A stretch of 34,302 nt of DNA. Origin: Streptococcus pneumoniae (GTDB taxonomy: Bacteria > Bacillota > Bacilli > Lactobacillales > Streptococcaceae). The notes beneath the pieces are model-generated. The model was not told the DNA's origin and ran no database searches. It saw nothing but the letters and a program-made list of their open reading frames with translations. Both the position numbers and the translations under genes were made by a program. The stretch lies in contig NZ_CKYA01000013.1 of NCBI RefSeq assembly GCF_001113365.1, positions 1 to 34,302 on the forward strand, in the 5' to 3' direction. Shown here one piece after another: positions 1 to 7,496 of this stretch; within the stretch, counting starts at the first letter, position 1; the number at the start of each line of letters is the position of its first letter.

Positions 1-137
1 AGCACATTTTTTAATCTAATTTACTAGATTTGATGCTTCTATCTATTTATTCGGAAAAGAAAGTGAAAAGTCTCCTAATTTTTAATCAATTCTTTCTAAT
101 GGATATATAGAATAAAGGAAGCTTTCCAATTTCTAGT

Positions 138-238
138 ACTATTTTAGAAGTTATAGTGTAGCATTCCAACTTCAAAGCACCATAAAATCAATTGAAACAA
201 GAACAATACAAACAATTCTCGTAAACGGATTGCAACCA
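138..238. repeat. Degenerate dispersed-repeat (RUP-like) remnants
   Basis: Positions 138-184 resemble the right part of a pneumococcal RUP (a ttttagaag...gtgta...ttc...ata pattern). Positions 182-238 resemble 9478-9532 in the other gene-poor region (shared tca-ttgaaacaa, acaaa, ctcgtaaa, attgcaac blocks). I read these as decayed small mobile repeats. The rest of bases 1-306 holds only the terminator of the next gene, and I see no coding signal there. Confidence 0.4.
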
Positions 239-267
239 CAAAAAAGCAAGTATTCACAAGAATACTT
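237..267 (-). terminator. Intrinsic terminator after the GDPD gene
   Basis: On the minus strand AAGTATTC, loop TTGT, GAATACTT forms a perfect 8-bp hairpin, followed by GCTTTTTTG. It lies about 40 bases after the stop codon of the minus-strand phosphodiesterase gene and would end that transcript. Confidence 0.75.
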
Positions 268-306
268 ACCTATCATGGAAGGAATAGTGGTTCCTATTTT
301 TTATGA

Positions 307-2070
307 CTAAAATTCAAAGAATTCCAGAGCTTTTTTCAAGAGCAAATCCGTATATTCTGGATCTTCTTGGGCTACTTCTATTTCCCACTGAACTTTTTCC
401 AAATCATCTGTAATCACTCCATCTACTCCTAAGTGAAGCGATTTGCTGATAGCTTCTGAATCATTGACAGTCCAGACATAAAGTTTCTGATCTGTTGTCC
501 ATAGTTTGCTTACAAAATATTCATCCAAGGTCGAGTACTCCATAGTATATCCTGTCGCCTTTGTTTTAGGAAAGACAGAATTGTAGGGCATGATGAAATA
601 AACTGGCAGTTCGGCATCATACTGTCTTACTTTTTCGACAACATGGTAGTCTAAAGACTGGATTTGATGTCCATAAATCTTGAGCTTTGCAGCATAACGG
701 GCTAAAAAGCGGTCCATCATGTCTGGACTATCTTTTTTACTAGTTTTGATTTCAATTAGTAATTTTTGACCAAGTTCGTTGGCTCGACTGAGATAATCTT
801 CAAAGCTTGAAATTTTAGTCTGGTAGCCATTTTCAAAAATATCAATCCCTTTAAGCTCCTCCAAGTTTAAGTCTTGAGGACTTTTATTGATACCTGCTAG
901 ATTTTTCAAGTTAGCATCATGCATCATGACAAACTGCCCATCTTTTGTCTCCTGCACGTCCGTCTCCACCAAGTCTGGTTTGAGCTGTGCTGTAGTTTCC
1001 AAGGACTCTACTGTATTTTGAATCCCATTTGCATTGGAAACCCCTCGGTGAGAAATAAGCTGAGGTAGATGAACCATGGGAACCTCCAGATAAATATAAC
1101 CTTCTAAGGCAAAGAAAAGACTGGCACAAGTCATGACTCCCCATCGCATGATGTGATCTTTTTCTCTCCGAGGAAGCATATCCAGCTCCTTTCCTGTCAA
1201 AAATGAAACAAATTTAACCAAAAAGTAAGTCAGAGCCATATAATAAAGATTTTTAATCACAACAAAATTCAAAATACCAAGAATCAGAGACTCTCTCTGA
1301 GTGATGTCATCTACCAAAGTTTGAACCAATAACAAAGGAATCAAAGGAAGATAAAATAATAAATTTGCCTTGAGCAAGATATAAAATAAATTCCAAGCAT
1401 AAAAAGCAACTCTTTTCTTGGTTTTCTCCAAGCTAAACATCACTGCTTCTCGAACAGTCAGCTGATCATATACAATCTTCGGAAGGGCAAACATCAATCT
1501 GACAGAGACATAGAGAAAGATAAGAGATAGAAGTAGGATGCTCAGCCACCACATCCAATATTTATCTTCTAAATAATCTTGGATAAACTCTGGAATGACG
1601 ATTTTATTGAGATAATAAATCTTCAGCATTTTCCGTATAAAAGGAAAAAGCATAGCTATATAGAAAAAGATAAACAAAGCTTTAGCGCAAGTTAGCTTTT
1701 TCATAAATCCAAAACTTTCATGGAAAACCTTGCGGATATACTCAATTAGCCTTCGCTTTTCATGATAGAGAAGATGACGAGCACCAATAAAGAGGAGTCC
1801 TATTTGAAAATAAGCAACCAGCAGGTTAATGATAATCAAGGCTAAAAAAGCTAGACTAATCAATGGAGAATGAGTGAGGATGGCTAAGACATTGTTATAG
1901 GAAATAAAAAGATAACCTGTCTGATCTAATAAGAAGCTAGCTAACCATGAATTGAATGGGACCCACAAATACTCCACTATCATAAAAATTAAGAAAAAGA
2001 GAAAGAGGATTTTATCAAGATTGAGGTAAATCTGTTTAAAACCCAATTTTTTAGGTTTTTCAGGTTTCAT
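307..2070 (-). CDS. Membrane-anchored glycerophosphoryl diester phosphodiesterase
   Basis: 587 residues. The first ~330 residues are a multi-pass membrane domain with about seven or eight hydrophobic segments (GPDPase_memb type). They are followed by a cytosolic-type GDPD TIM barrel starting at LISHRGVSNANG, with the family HRG, the E/D pair in DLVETDVQ and the second His in MMHD. The family hydrolyses glycerophosphodiesters to glycerol-3-phosphate and an alcohol; the membrane domain suggests lipid or teichoic-acid-derived substrates (inference). The frame is open from a GTG at 2076, but AGGAG lies 5 bases before the ATG at 2070, so I use that start. It begins just after the exonuclease stop (2079), so the two are probably cotranscribed and translationally coupled. 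Confidence 0.85.
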   Translation of the reverse strand: MKPEKPKKLGFKQIYLNLDKILFLFFLIFMIVEYLWVPFNSWLASFLLDQTGYLFISYNNVLAILTHSPLISLAFLALIIINLLVAYFQIGLLFIGARHLLYHEKRRLIEYIRKVFHESFGFMKKLTCAKALFIFFYIAMLFPFIRKMLKIYYLNKIVIPEFIQDYLEDKYWMWWLSILLLSLIFLYVSVRLMFALPKIVYDQLTVREAVMFSLEKTKKRVAFYAWNLFYILLKANLLFYLPLIPLLLVQTLVDDITQRESLILGILNFVVIKNLYYMALTYFLVKFVSFLTGKELDMLPRREKDHIMRWGVMTCASLFFALEGYIYLEVPMVHLPQLISHRGVSNANGIQNTVESLETTAQLKPDLVETDVQETKDGQFVMMHDANLKNLAGINKSPQDLNLEELKGIDIFENGYQTKISSFEDYLSRANELGQKLLIEIKTSKKDSPDMMDRFLARYAAKLKIYGHQIQSLDYHVVEKVRQYDAELPVYFIMPYNSVFPKTKATGYTMEYSTLDEYFVSKLWTTDQKLYVWTVNDSEAISKSLHLGVDGVITDDLEKVQWEIEVAQEDPEYTDLLLKKALEFFEF

Positions 2071-2078
2071 AGGCACTC

Positions 2079-2669
2079 CTAGTCAAATAATTGAGACAAG
2101 TCCAAGCCACCAAAAGGATTGTTTGATAAGCTACTTTCCGTCTCTAACAATTCTCTAGCTTGATCTGACTCTAAGAAGGATTCGTAAACACGCGCCGTCA
2201 TACGAGCATCCTCCAGGCTATTATGGGACTGACCTTGAAATCCAAGAAATGAGGCAACAGTTTGCAACTTGAGATTGGCAATACCATGTAAATCCGAACT
2301 ACGACGTTCAAAAGCTTCATCATACAAATCCACCTTATACTGCTGGCTATAATCTAAACCATGCTCTGCTAGAATAGGCAAATCACTTTTAGCAGCATTG
2401 TATCCAACCATCGGCAAAGAACCCACAAACTCTTGAAATTCTTTTATAACTTCCTCCACTGGGGGGGCATCTTTTAAGGTCTCAGCTGTAATCCCAGTCA
2501 ATCCATTGATAAAACTCTTTAGAGGCACACTGGTATGAACATAGGAATCATAGGAATCAATTTCCTGACCATCTTTAAAACGCACTGCCGATACTTGAAT
2601 CAAGTATGTTTGTCCTTCATGCTGATTAAATTCTAAATCGAAAGCAATGTAATCTTCTAATCGTTCCAT
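2079..2669 (-). CDS. DnaQ-like DEDDh 3'-5' exonuclease
   Basis: 196 residues. The exonuclease fold is shown by FDLEF near residue 10 (Exo I Asp/Glu), YNAAKSDLPIL (Exo II region) and the Exo III motif HNSLEDA near residue 150, which gives the DEDDh set. The protein is a stand-alone proofreading-type domain with a short polar tail ending in GGLDLSQLFD, not a full polymerase III subunit. Members of this family trim single-stranded DNA or RNA 3' ends; the precise substrate cannot be read from sequence. The gene is immediately upstream of the membrane GDPD gene and separated from rocS by a BOX element, so it heads a two-gene unit. Confidence 0.8.
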   Translation of the reverse strand: MERLEDYIAFDLEFNQHEGQTYLIQVSAVRFKDGQEIDSYDSYVHTSVPLKSFINGLTGITAETLKDAPPVEEVIKEFQEFVGSLPMVGYNAAKSDLPILAEHGLDYSQQYKVDLYDEAFERRSSDLHGIANLKLQTVASFLGFQGQSHNSLEDARMTARVYESFLESDQARELLETESSLSNNPFGGLDLSQLFD

Positions 2670-2696
2670 TCTATACCTCTCTTCTACTGTTATTTT

Positions 2697-2849
2697 ATAC
2701 TCTTCAAAAATCTCTTCAAACCGCGTCAGATTCGCCTTGCCATAGATATATGTAACTGACTTCGTCAGTCTTATCTACAACCTCAAAGCAGTGCTTTGAG
2801 TAGCCTGCGGCTCGCTTCCTAGTTCGCTCTTTGATTTTCATTGAGTATT
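2697..2849. repeat. BOX element (A1B1C1)
   Basis: Starts atactcttcaaaaatctctt with the boxA core cgtcagattcgccttgcc, one boxB (gacttcgtcag...caaagcagtgctttgag) and a boxC ending gattttcattgagtatt. It fills most of the gap between the exonuclease gene and rocS. BOX elements are non-coding, non-autonomous repeats typical of pneumococcus and near relatives. Confidence 0.9.
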
Positions 2850-2920
2850 ACTTGAGCAACTATACTATTTAGAAACAAAAGAAGCCATCAGGTTAGCATT
2901 TAACCTAAACAGCTCCTTGA

Positions 2921-3412
2921 TTATCCTCCAAATAAACGAGCAAAAAAGCCTTTCTTAGTGGATTGGACTTCTTCTTTTGCTTGGTCCAGCTCTAGCTTAA
3001 GATTTTCTTGATCCTTCATGGCTTGAAGGGTCAATTGTTGCTGCTGATCGAGTTGTTTGTCCTTCTCAGCAATCTGACGGTCTTTGATACGCATCTGCTC
3101 GTCTTTTTCTGATAACTGACGATCCTTGGCTTTTAATTGTTCATAAAGACGGAGAATTTCTGCATTCTTCTCATCAACTAGAATCTCCATCAGTTCACGT
3201 TGCTTGACATCTTCACTGACAGGCTCATCTTCAAAAATCGTTTTTTTATAGATTTCTTCTAGCTTAATCAAGCCACTTCTGGTAACGACTGTTACCCCTT
3301 TGTCATTTTTGTCTGTGTCTTCTTCTGGTAATTCTTTGACACGGTTATTGATTGCTTGGCGAGATAATCCTAAGACCTCTGCAATCTCACTGACGGTCAT
3401 TTCAATACTCAT
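2921..3412 (-). CDS. rocS: RocS chromosome-segregation protein
   Basis: 163 residues, the size of pneumococcal RocS. An N-terminal helix-turn-helix (VSEIAEVLGLSRQAINNRV, about residues 7-25) is followed by a linker. A long charged coiled coil (about 65-150) contains tandem KDRQLSEKDEQ / KDRQIAEKDKQ units. The protein ends in an amphipathic helix, KKGFFARLFGG, expected to touch the membrane. Published work on RocS describes it as tethering the nucleoid to the membrane, working with ParB and the capsule kinase system in chromosome segregation and nucleoid protection. A consensus promoter lies directly upstream, so it is transcribed on its own. Identification rests on domain order, length and the C-terminal helix. 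Confidence 0.85.
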   Translation of the reverse strand: MSIEMTVSEIAEVLGLSRQAINNRVKELPEEDTDKNDKGVTVVTRSGLIKLEEIYKKTIFEDEPVSEDVKQRELMEILVDEKNAEILRLYEQLKAKDRQLSEKDEQMRIKDRQIAEKDKQLDQQQQLTLQAMKDQENLKLELDQAKEEVQSTKKGFFARLFGG

Positions 3413-3451
3413 AATATCCTCTGAAACGTTTTCTAGCTTTTCTTTACTTAA

Positions 3452-3480
3452 ATCTTATCATAAGCTAGAAAAACTGTCAA
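3452..3480 (-). promoter_or_regulatory. rocS sigma-A promoter with flanking inverted repeat
   Basis: Minus strand: TTGACA (3475-3480), 17-base spacer, TAAGAT (3452-3457). An 11-bp perfect inverted repeat (ttttctagctt at 3429-3439, aagctagaaaa at 3462-3472) brackets the -10 and lacks a T tract on its far side, so it looks more like an operator than a terminator. Confidence 0.7.
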
Positions 3481-3488
3481 ATTTCCAC

Positions 3489-4181
3489 TTAATCTAAAGC
3501 CTTCAAAAAGGCTAATAAGACTTGGGCAGAGCGACGTCCAGCTTCGATAATAAACTCATCAAAAGAGATGTTTGCTTCATGGTTGGCATTGTCACTCATA
3601 GCTCGGATGACTAAAACTGGAAGATTAAGGGCATGCGCTGCCTGAGCAATCGCTGCCCCCTCCATCTCAACAGCCAAAACTTCTGGGAAATGGGACTTAA
3701 TCGCTTCTATCTTATCATTTCCTGCGACAAAACTATCTCCTGTAGCAATCAAACCAAGATGCCAGTTTTGATCCAATTGAGATAAACTCTCTTGGATTTT
3801 GGCAACAAAGGTTTTGTCTGATTCAAAATAAAGCGGTTGTTGCGCCATTTGTCCATAAGCATAACCAAACGCTGTGACATCCACATCATGATAGGCTAAT
3901 TTGTCAGCAATCACGACATCCCCAACAGCGATCCCTTCTGCTACTGCCCCAGCTGAACCCGTATTAATAAGAGCATCCACTTGAAAATGATCAGCCAAAA
4001 TCGCCACACTCATAGCAGACATGACCTTACCAATTCCACTTTCTACAAGAACGACTTCATGAGAGGCAATGGTGCCTGTATGATAGGTATTGCCTAAAAC
4101 AACTTGCTCCTGGGCATTGTCTAAATGCTGGACCAGATACGCCAGTTCTTCTGGCATAGCCGCAATAATTCCTATTTTCAT
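3489..4181 (-). CDS. mtnN: 5'-methylthioadenosine/S-adenosylhomocysteine nucleosidase
   Basis: 230 residues, the full family length. It opens MKIGIIAAMPEEL with the catalytic-base Glu in the first loop, carries the NTGSAGA glycine-rich ribose/phosphate pocket, and has VEMEGAA and the RAMSDNA segment with the catalytic Asp. It cleaves adenine from methylthioadenosine and S-adenosylhomocysteine, detoxifying SAM by-products and supplying S-ribosylhomocysteine for LuxS. AAAAGGAAT precedes the ATG. The gene is the last of the glmU-Nudix-macP-mtnN run, whose members are separated by only about 10-16 bases, so a single transcript is likely. Confidence 0.93.
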   Translation of the reverse strand: MKIGIIAAMPEELAYLVQHLDNAQEQVVLGNTYHTGTIASHEVVLVESGIGKVMSAMSVAILADHFQVDALINTGSAGAVAEGIAVGDVVIADKLAYHDVDVTAFGYAYGQMAQQPLYFESDKTFVAKIQESLSQLDQNWHLGLIATGDSFVAGNDKIEAIKSHFPEVLAVEMEGAAIAQAAHALNLPVLVIRAMSDNANHEANISFDEFIIEAGRRSAQVLLAFLKALD

Positions 4182-4197
4182 TTCAATTCCTTTTCTA

Positions 4198-4512
4198 TTA
4201 CAAAAGTTTCATTGCTAAGACAAGCAAAATCAAGAGAAAGATGACTGCAAATAAAATCTTATTCAACTTAGAATTGAAGACATTTCTCTTGGTATTTTCA
4301 ATGCGACGGCTTTTATGAATAGATGGTTCAACCTGAATCTTCAAGGTTTCCTGACTAAAGCCATGTCCCTTAGGATTGGCATAACCAAAACGGGAAGAAG
4401 AGGTTGGTAAAATCTTAGTCTCCTCATTATCATCTAGCAAAGGAGGACCTGAAATTTTTTCGCCTCTATTAGCTCTTTCAATCATTTCATCCGTTAATAA
4501 AGGTTTACCCAT
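4198..4512 (-). CDS. macP: MacP, membrane cofactor of PBP2a
   Basis: 104 residues from the ATG at 4512, chosen because GAGGAGG precedes it; the frame is open 11 codons further upstream. The cytoplasmic N-terminal part begins MGKPLLTDEMIERANRGEK, and the DNEETK segment places a Thr at residue 32. That matches the reported StkP phosphorylation site of pneumococcal MacP (T32). A single C-terminal membrane helix follows (ILFAVIFLLILLVLAMKLL), preceded by Lys/Arg residues. Known role: MacP activates the class A peptidoglycan synthase PBP2a. Its position in a unit with glmU, which makes the peptidoglycan precursor UDP-GlcNAc, fits a cell-wall job. Confidence 0.88.
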   Translation of the reverse strand: MGKPLLTDEMIERANRGEKISGPPLLDDNEETKILPTSSSRFGYANPKGHGFSQETLKIQVEPSIHKSRRIENTKRNVFNSKLNKILFAVIFLLILLVLAMKLL

Positions 4513-4523
4513 ACTGACCTCCT

Positions 4524-5069
4524 CTATTTTTTGTGCAATTCCCAATATTGAACAGCCATAATTGTCTTGGCATCACAGATATGACCTGATTGGATTAATT
4601 CCTTGGCTTCTTCTAAGCTCACTTCAAGGACTTCCAAGGTTTCATCCTCATCCTGCGGACGTGGATTTTCCACTTTTGTCAAATCGCTTGCTAGGTATAG
4701 TTTTAACTTTTCATTACAAAAGCCAATGGCTGAGTAAAAATCGTACAAGAGTTCTAACTTCCCTGTATAGGCTGTTTCTTCCTCTAATTCACGCAGGGCA
4801 GCAGCGACAGGGTCTGTATTTTCTCCTACTTCCAATTTTCCGGCTGGAATTTCGTAAGAGACTGCCTCAATGGCTTTACGGTACTGCTTGACCAAGATGA
4901 GTTTTTGCTCATCCGTTACAGCTAAAACACAGACAGCTCCATTGTGGAAAATCAAATCCCGTTGGGCAGTTCCCTTGCCTTCTGGTAATTCAACCTGATC
5001 TTGGACCAGTTTAAATATTGGTCCTTGATAGATTTCTTTTCGGCTAAGCGTTTTTTCTTCAAATTCCAT
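4524..5069 (-). CDS. Nudix hydrolase, ADP-ribose pyrophosphatase type
   Basis: 181 residues. The Nudix box is visible as PAGKLEVGENTDPVAAALRE followed by LEEET, near residues 75-100. The spacing between the first Glu and RE is two residues longer than the classical GX5EX7RE, and the usual Gly after EEET is Ala. The N-terminal swapped-strand region (VELPEGK...RDLIFHNGAVCVLAVT) and the KQYRKA segment are those of the NudF/YqkG ADP-ribose pyrophosphatases, which hydrolyse ADP-ribose to AMP and ribose-5-phosphate. AGGAG precedes the ATG. It sits between glmU and macP with gaps of 9 and 11 bases. Confidence 0.82.
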   Translation of the reverse strand: MEFEEKTLSRKEIYQGPIFKLVQDQVELPEGKGTAQRDLIFHNGAVCVLAVTDEQKLILVKQYRKAIEAVSYEIPAGKLEVGENTDPVAAALRELEEETAYTGKLELLYDFYSAIGFCNEKLKLYLASDLTKVENPRPQDEDETLEVLEVSLEEAKELIQSGHICDAKTIMAVQYWELHKK

Positions 5070-5078
5070 GATAGGCTC

Positions 5079-6458
5079 CTACTGATTCTTAGGATGATGA
5101 GGAAGACGTGTTGCATATTCGTCTTTATTGACCTGACGACCGCGACCAATCGCAATCGCATCCGCTGGCACGTCTTTGGTAATAGTTGAACCAGCACCAA
5201 CGAGTGAATTGTCACCTAACTCAACTGGGGCAATAATGGTTGAATTTGAACCAACAAAGACATTGTTTCCAATGACTGTCTTGTATTTGTTTTTGCCGTC
5301 ATAGTTGACTGTAATGGTTCCTGCGCCGAAATTAACGTGGCTACCCACTTCACAGTTTCCGATATAAGTCAAATGACCAGCTTTTGTATTTTCTCCGATA
5401 GAAGAGCCTTTGACCTCAACAAAGTTTCCAATATGAACTTGGGCACCCAGACTTGAACCTGGACGAATGTGGGCGTAAGGACCGACTGTCACTCCGTCAG
5501 CAACACTACTTTCTTCAATCATAGAGTTGGTAATGACAGCTCCTGCTCCAATAGTGCTGTCCACTACATATGTACCATTTGTCAAAACAGTCTCAGCACC
5601 AATTTTCGTTTGCCCCTTCAAGGTAACATTGGCTTCGATTTGAACTTCAGGCGCAATCTCAACATCAATATCAATATAAGTTGCCTCTGGATTGACAAAG
5701 CTAACACCATTGACCATGTGTTTATGATTGATGCGACGACGCATGACTGACTCAGCTGTCGCAAGAGCTACACGGTCATTTACACCAAGACTCTCATCAA
5801 AATCTTTCAAAGTATAAGCGCCAACTTTTTCACCAGCCTCACGGAAAATACCAATGACATCTGTAATATAGTATTCACCTTGAGCATTATTGGTATTGAC
5901 ATTTTTCAAAGCCTCAAACAAACGCTCGTTATCAAAGACGTAAGTTCCAGTGTTGATTTCCTTGATTTGTTTTTCAAAATCTGTGGCATCCTTTTGCTCA
6001 ACGATGCGAAGAACCTCAGCATTGTCATTACGTACAATTCGTCCATAGCCAAAAGGATTATCCGTTTCAGCAGTCAAGATAGTGGCCACATTTTTATGAT
6101 TGATGTGGAAATCAATCAAGTTTTTCAAGCTTTCACCTGTGATTAAAGGAGTATCTCCTGCAATGACCAAGGTGTGACCTGACAAACCTTCTAAGATAGG
6201 CTCTGTCATCATAACCGCATGACCAGTACCCAACTGTTCAGATTGAGTCACAAATTCTGTCTGTCCAGCCAAGACCTCCTCAACCAATTCTGCCTTGTGT
6301 CCGACAACTGTTACTGTCTTTTCAGGTTGGATAGCTCCCACACTACGGAAAACATGTTCCAACATAGAAATACCCGCAACCTTGTGCAACACTTTTGGCA
6401 AATCAGATTTCATGCGAGTCCCTTTACCCGCTGCTAAAATAATGGCAAAATTTGACAT
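5079..6458 (-). CDS. glmU: Bifunctional GlmU uridylyltransferase/acetyltransferase
   Basis: 459 residues from MSNFAIILAAGKGTRM; an upstream in-frame extension of 16 residues runs into the promoter and is not used. The N-terminal half is a sugar-nucleotide pyrophosphorylase (LAAGKGTRM with the conserved Arg, GDTPL metal Asp). The C-terminal half is a left-handed beta helix of hexapeptide repeats with the active-site stretch KAGHLTYIGN. The enzyme converts glucosamine-1-phosphate to GlcNAc-1-phosphate and then UDP-GlcNAc, the precursor for peptidoglycan and other cell-wall polymers. It heads the Nudix-macP-mtnN run, under an extended -10 promoter, divergent from the GH25 gene. Confidence 0.96.
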   Translation of the reverse strand: MSNFAIILAAGKGTRMKSDLPKVLHKVAGISMLEHVFRSVGAIQPEKTVTVVGHKAELVEEVLAGQTEFVTQSEQLGTGHAVMMTEPILEGLSGHTLVIAGDTPLITGESLKNLIDFHINHKNVATILTAETDNPFGYGRIVRNDNAEVLRIVEQKDATDFEKQIKEINTGTYVFDNERLFEALKNVNTNNAQGEYYITDVIGIFREAGEKVGAYTLKDFDESLGVNDRVALATAESVMRRRINHKHMVNGVSFVNPEATYIDIDVEIAPEVQIEANVTLKGQTKIGAETVLTNGTYVVDSTIGAGAVITNSMIEESSVADGVTVGPYAHIRPGSSLGAQVHIGNFVEVKGSSIGENTKAGHLTYIGNCEVGSHVNFGAGTITVNYDGKNKYKTVIGNNVFVGSNSTIIAPVELGDNSLVGAGSTITKDVPADAIAIGRGRQVNKDEYATRLPHHPKNQ

Positions 6459-6489
6459 AATCTTCTCTTTTCTGTAGAAATTCCCTTTT

Positions 6490-6498
6490 ATTATACCA
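6490..6498 (-). promoter_or_regulatory. glmU extended -10 promoter
   Basis: Minus strand TGGTATAAT, an extended -10, 32 bases before the glmU ATG. No convincing -35 is present at 17 bases, which is usual for extended -10 promoters. Confidence 0.6.
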
Positions 6499-6564
6499 TA
6501 TTTCAAATCATTCCGCGCCCTTGAATGAAAAAATGCTCCAAAGTCCTTTCCTTAACCCATTTTT

Positions 6565-6593
6565 TTGATTTTTTTTGATTTTTAGGGTAGAAT
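6565..6593 (+). promoter_or_regulatory. Promoter of the GH25 gene, possibly leaderless
   Basis: TTGATT (6565-6570), 17-base spacer, TAGAAT (6588-6593). Initiation 7-8 bases downstream would fall at about 6600-6601, right at the ATG (6602). No Shine-Dalgarno sequence lies at normal spacing. Confidence 0.5.
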
Positions 6594-6601
6594 TATAAGA
6601 T

Positions 6602-7402
6602 ATGAGAAAACAAATTCATCCACTTATTTTATTTGGTTTTTTTGGGATCATAATTTTCATTTTAATCATCAATCGCCCACTTAATGACAACCAATCGTTT
6701 AAAACAAAATCCAACATAGCGCAGATTGAAGCACAGGCTTTGAAACACTTAGACAAACCGATTATTGACCTCTCTGGCTGGCAGCGTCCTGAGGAAATCA
6801 ACTACGATGCCCTCTCACAAAATATTTCAGGCGCTATTGTTCGTGTTCACAGTGGTGCTCAAACGACAAAAGAAAATGATGCTTCCTTTATCAATGGAAT
6901 AGACAAGGCCTATAAGAGTCATATCACTGAACTTCAAAAACGGAATGTCCCAGTTGGGGTCTACGCTTATGTCGCTGGAAAAAGTGTCCAAGAAATGGAA
7001 AAGGCTGCCGAAGTTTTCTACAATGCTGCCTCTCCTTACAGCCCTAGTTACTATTGGCTAGACGTAGAAGACAAAACCATGTCCAATATGAACGAGGGTG
7101 TTGAAGCCTTTCGAGCAAAATTAGCATCACTAGGTGCTAAAAACATCGGAATCTACGTTGGGGTCTATTTCATGGAAGAACATAGTATTGATACAGGCAA
7201 GTTTACCTCTGTTTGGATTCCGTCCTACGGCTCTAACTCAGGATTTTTGGAGAGCAGTCCTAAAACTGACTTAGATTACGATATTCACCAATACACATCT
7301 AAAGGAAAAATTGCCGGCTTTGACCACAATTTGGATATCAACGTCATCTCTCCCTTAAAAAACAAAGAAGAAACCTTTAGAAAAATCTTTTTAAAACCTT
7401 AA
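6602..7402 (+). CDS. Membrane-anchored GH25 lysozyme-like hydrolase
   Basis: 266 residues. An N-terminal signal-anchor (about residues 7-24, ILFGFFGIIIFILIINR, with no obvious signal-peptidase site) is followed by a GH25 barrel. The barrel starts at PIIDLSGWQRPEEI, whose Asp matches the family nucleophile region. It contains IVRVHSG, the VGVYAYV strand, the catalytic YWLDVED pair and the closing DIHQYTS...DLDINV motif. GH25 enzymes are N-acetylmuramidases cutting peptidoglycan. No cell-wall binding repeats are present, unlike pneumococcal LytC, so it probably acts near the membrane. It stands alone between the divergent glmU promoter and a terminator. The start lacks a normal ribosome binding site. 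Confidence 0.85.
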   Translation: MRKQIHPLILFGFFGIIIFILIINRPLNDNQSFKTKSNIAQIEAQALKHLDKPIIDLSGWQRPEEINYDALSQNISGAIVRVHSGAQTTKENDASFINGIDKAYKSHITELQKRNVPVGVYAYVAGKSVQEMEKAAEVFYNAASPYSPSYYWLDVEDKTMSNMNEGVEAFRAKLASLGAKNIGIYVGVYFMEEHSIDTGKFTSVWIPSYGSNSGFLESSPKTDLDYDIHQYTSKGKIAGFDHNLDINVISPLKNKEETFRKIFLKP

Positions 7403-7430
7403 AAGCATTTGTTTAGCATTTGCTTTTTCT
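7401..7430 (+). terminator. Terminator after the GH25 gene
   Basis: AAAAGCA (7401-7407) pairs with TGCTTTT (7421-7427) over a 13-base loop, followed by a T-rich stretch. It comes directly after the TAA stop. Confidence 0.55.
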
Positions 7431-7445
7431 TTTTGTGTTTGATTG

Positions 7446-7454
7446 TGATACAAT
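7446..7454 (+). promoter_or_regulatory. popT operon extended -10 promoter
   Basis: TGATACAAT is an extended -10, 42 bases before the ATG of the DUF368 gene, which has its own GGAGG six bases upstream of the start. Confidence 0.55.
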
Positions 7455-7496
7455 ATAGTAAGGATTTTTTGAAATAGAAATAGTTGGAGGAACTAT

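Noticed and set aside
4630..4880. Plus-strand open frame inside the Nudix gene
   Set aside because: Antisense shadow of a well-supported gene; no ribosome site or protein features.
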